Shown piece by piece: positions 7,222-8,806 of a DNA stretch of 8,806 bases. The DNA is from Nitrospirales bacterium (GTDB lineage: Bacteria > Nitrospirota > Nitrospiria > Nitrospirales > UBA8639). The translations under genes were made by a program, and so were the position numbers. Within the stretch, counting starts at the first letter, position 1. Every line of letters begins with the position of its first letter. Location of the stretch: assembly GCA_021604265.1 (NCBI GenBank), contig BQIY01000066.1, positions 1 through 8,806 of the forward strand, written 5' to 3'. Below the pieces are notes generated by a model. That model ran no database searches and was not told the DNA's origin. It saw only the letters and a program-made list of their open reading frames with translations.

Positions 7222-8541
7222 ATGAATATGATGAATTCTTCCAGTGAAGATCTTTTGGCAGCGTTTAAAAAAGAATTTCTCGGTCCTTCCGGCGTGAAGA
7301 AGTCCAGTAAAGCGGAGTCTTTTGATCCGTTGTCGATGGATGTGGCGTCGATGGAAGACTATCAACGTATCCTTGAAATGCGAACATTTTATTCTCGTGA
7401 GGGAATGTGTAATCCCTATTTTATGCCGCGTCAGGGAGTCATTTCTGATCGAGTGCAGGTTGAGGATTGTGAGTACATCAGTTATTCCGGTTACAACTAT
7501 TTGGGGCTTTCCGATCATCCCCAGGTAATCGAATCGGCGAAGAATGCACTGACTCAATATGGAACGCACGCAGGTGCTGCACGAATGGTTGGGGGACAGA
7601 TGGAAATCCATCAAGCATTAGAGCGTGCATATGCCGACGCGTTTGGGTTTGACGACTGTGTGATGTCTGTTGGGGGATACGCGGTCAATGTTATGACTGT
7701 CAGTTACCTTCTTGGGGCCAACGATCTTATTCTGATGGATGAACTCATGCATAACAGCGGTGTCATGGGAGCGGTGATGTCACAGGCTCGGCGGATCATC
7801 TTTCCTCACAATGACTACCGTGCGTTGGGTCGTCTTTTGAAAGAGCACCGAATGAACTATCGTCGTGCCATGATCTTGGTCGAGGGTGCGTACAGTATGG
7901 ATGGTGATCTTGCACATCTTCCGTCTTTGCTCGCGCTCAAGCGTCAACATCATGCGTGGCTTATGGTTGATGAAGCACATTCTCTAGGTGTGGTCGGCGA
8001 AACGGGAAGGGGACTGTGTGAACATTGGGGAATTCCGGCATCCGAGGTTGATCTCATCATGGGAACCTTGAGTAAAAGTTTTGCGAGTTGTGGCGGGTTT
8101 ATCGGAGGATCTCAGAAGATGATAGATATGCTTCGTCATTTTGCTCCTGGCCTTTTGTTGTATAGCACGGGCCTCCCTCCAGCGAGTGCCGCTGCAGCAC
8201 TTGAAGCCCTGAATGTCATGCTCACGGAGTCAGCCCGCGTGCAACGGTTGCATCGTAATATTGAACGCTTTGTAGCATTGGCAAAGGAACGGGGGTTTGA
8301 TGTGGGACAGGCCGGTTTGTCAGCGGTTGTTCCGATTAAGCTAGGCGATACGATGTTAGCCCTCCATCTGATGTCAGAACTTCTGAAAGTCGGCATTATT
8401 GTTCATGCCGTGATGTATCCCGTTGTGCCAAAGAATGAAGCGAGGTTGCGGTTCTTTTTGACTGCCCAGCATACCGAAGAGCAATTCGTTCTCACCCTTA
8501 ATCGACTCCGTGAGCTGATTGATCACTATTCGATTTCTTAA
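7222..8541 (+). CDS. PLP-dependent alpha-oxoamine synthase (AONS/SPT/KBL family)
   Basis: A 439-residue fold-type I PLP enzyme of the family that condenses an acyl thioester with an amino acid, with loss of CO2, to give an alpha-amino ketone. Visible signatures: Y85-ISYSGYNYLGLS; H177 in DELMHNSG, at the PLP-stacking His position; IFPHND; D250 and H253 in DEAHS followed by GVVGETGRG; Schiff-base K285 in TLSKSFASCGG; and the RLRFFLTA segment (R408, R410) near the carboxylate-binding Arg. The amino acid used (Ser, Ala, Gly or other) cannot be read from these motifs. It lies 22 bp after the PKS with no terminator, consistent with co-transcription and with use of the PKS-bound chain. Residues 1-60 form an extra N-terminal segment compared with about 385-400-residue relatives; SEDLLAAFKKEF could be a helix. 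The Shine-Dalgarno is weak (GGTGA, 7217-7221), and it sits better for ATG 7228 or 7231 than for 7222, so the true start may be two or three codons in. A biotin-synthesis role is unlikely in this context. Confidence 0.93.
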   Translation: MNMMNSSSEDLLAAFKKEFLGPSGVKKSSKAESFDPLSMDVASMEDYQRILEMRTFYSREGMCNPYFMPRQGVISDRVQVEDCEYISYSGYNYLGLSDHPQVIESAKNALTQYGTHAGAARMVGGQMEIHQALERAYADAFGFDDCVMSVGGYAVNVMTVSYLLGANDLILMDELMHNSGVMGAVMSQARRIIFPHNDYRALGRLLKEHRMNYRRAMILVEGAYSMDGDLAHLPSLLALKRQHHAWLMVDEAHSLGVVGETGRGLCEHWGIPASEVDLIMGTLSKSFASCGGFIGGSQKMIDMLRHFAPGLLLYSTGLPPASAAAALEALNVMLTESARVQRLHRNIERFVALAKERGFDVGQAGLSAVVPIKLGDTMLALHLMSELLKVGIIVHAVMYPVVPKNEARLRFFLTAQHTEEQFVLTLNRLRELIDHYSIS

Positions 8542-8569
8542 ATCTCTAAATGTTCTGAGACATGAAACA

Positions 8570-8806
8570 ATGATGTTACACAAATTTGCAGAGAGAGTTG
8601 TGACGCGGCCATGGTTGATCATTGGACTCCTGTCCCTATTGATGACCGTGATATCGGTGGGTTCCAGTTGGTTGACATTCCGGAGTGATGATCGAATCTT
8701 TTTTTCTCACGAAAATCCAGAGCTTCAGGATCTAGAACGTTTTGAAGAACAGTACGGACGTGAAGACAATATCGTGTTTGTGATTACGGCAAAAAGTGGT
8801 GATTTG
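8570..8806 (+). CDS. RND/MMPL-family exporter, N-terminal part only
   Basis: The first 79 residues of a protein that runs off the right edge. A short basic N-terminus is followed by one transmembrane helix (about residues 15-37, starting PWLIIGLL). Then comes the start of a periplasmic loop with FRSDDRIFF, ENPELQ, LERFEEQYG and EDNIVFVI. This pattern (acidic pair, FF, NPEL, an acidic helix, then a strand) is characteristic of RND-superfamily predicted exporters of the MMPL/HAE3 group, which move lipids and other amphiphiles. The start ATG 8570 has GAGA at 8557-8560 nine bases upstream; ATG 8573 is an alternative. It follows the AOS by 28 bp without a terminator, so it is probably the third gene of the operon and may export the product. 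Substrate and subfamily cannot be fixed from this fragment. Confidence 0.85.
   Translation, partial: MMLHKFAERVVTRPWLIIGLLSLLMTVISVGSSWLTFRSDDRIFFSHENPELQDLERFEEQYGREDNIVFVITAKSGDL

Noticed and set aside
7150..7614. 154-codon reverse ORF over the PKS-AOS junction
   Set aside because: It is antisense to the ACP C-terminus and to conserved AOS motifs; a shadow frame.
8562..8573. ATG 8562 as start of the exporter gene
   Set aside because: This frame reads Met-Lys-Gln and then TGA. The exporter frame starts at ATG 8570 or 8573.

Overview
The window is bacterial DNA of moderate GC content. It ends in a three-gene, same-strand cluster: a single-module type I polyketide synthase (PKS), a PLP-dependent alpha-oxoamine synthase (AOS), and the start of an RND/MMPL-type exporter. 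The species cannot be named from the sequence. Strong Shine-Dalgarno use, tight gene spacing and an RND exporter fit a bacterium, more likely Gram-negative.

Layout. Positions 38-376 encode a small thioredoxin-fold protein with a CDPC active site; its frame is open to the left window edge. Immediately after it, 373-686 looks like a small non-autonomous mobile element. It has 17-bp imperfect inverted ends (15 of 17 matching), each ending outside in TTAA, and by my count its interior is about 58% GC against about 42% in the following spacer. Positions 687-1013 are a non-coding leader. It holds an operator-like cluster of three CAGATA/TATCTG half-sites (717-750), a weak promoter candidate and a very strong Shine-Dalgarno sequence. 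Positions 1014-7199 encode a 2061-residue PKS with domain order KS-AT-DH-(structural KR subdomain)-(decayed ER)-KR-ACP and no thioesterase. Positions 7222-8541 encode the AOS, and 8570 to the right edge is the exporter's first 79 codons.

Working model (inference). The PKS makes, or extends, a fatty-acyl-like chain. KS, AT, DH, KR and ACP keep their catalytic residues, but the enoylreductase has lost its nucleotide-binding loop, so the chain should stay unsaturated unless a separate enoylreductase helps. With no thioesterase, the acyl-ACP is a natural substrate for the AOS, which would release it by decarboxylative condensation with an amino acid and leave an alpha-amino-ketone end, as in sphingoid-base-type chemistry. 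The RND protein would then export the amphiphilic product or move it within the envelope. The same PKS plus AOS logic is known from fungal sphinganine-analogue toxins and sphingofungins; here it appears as a compact bacterial operon with an exporter.
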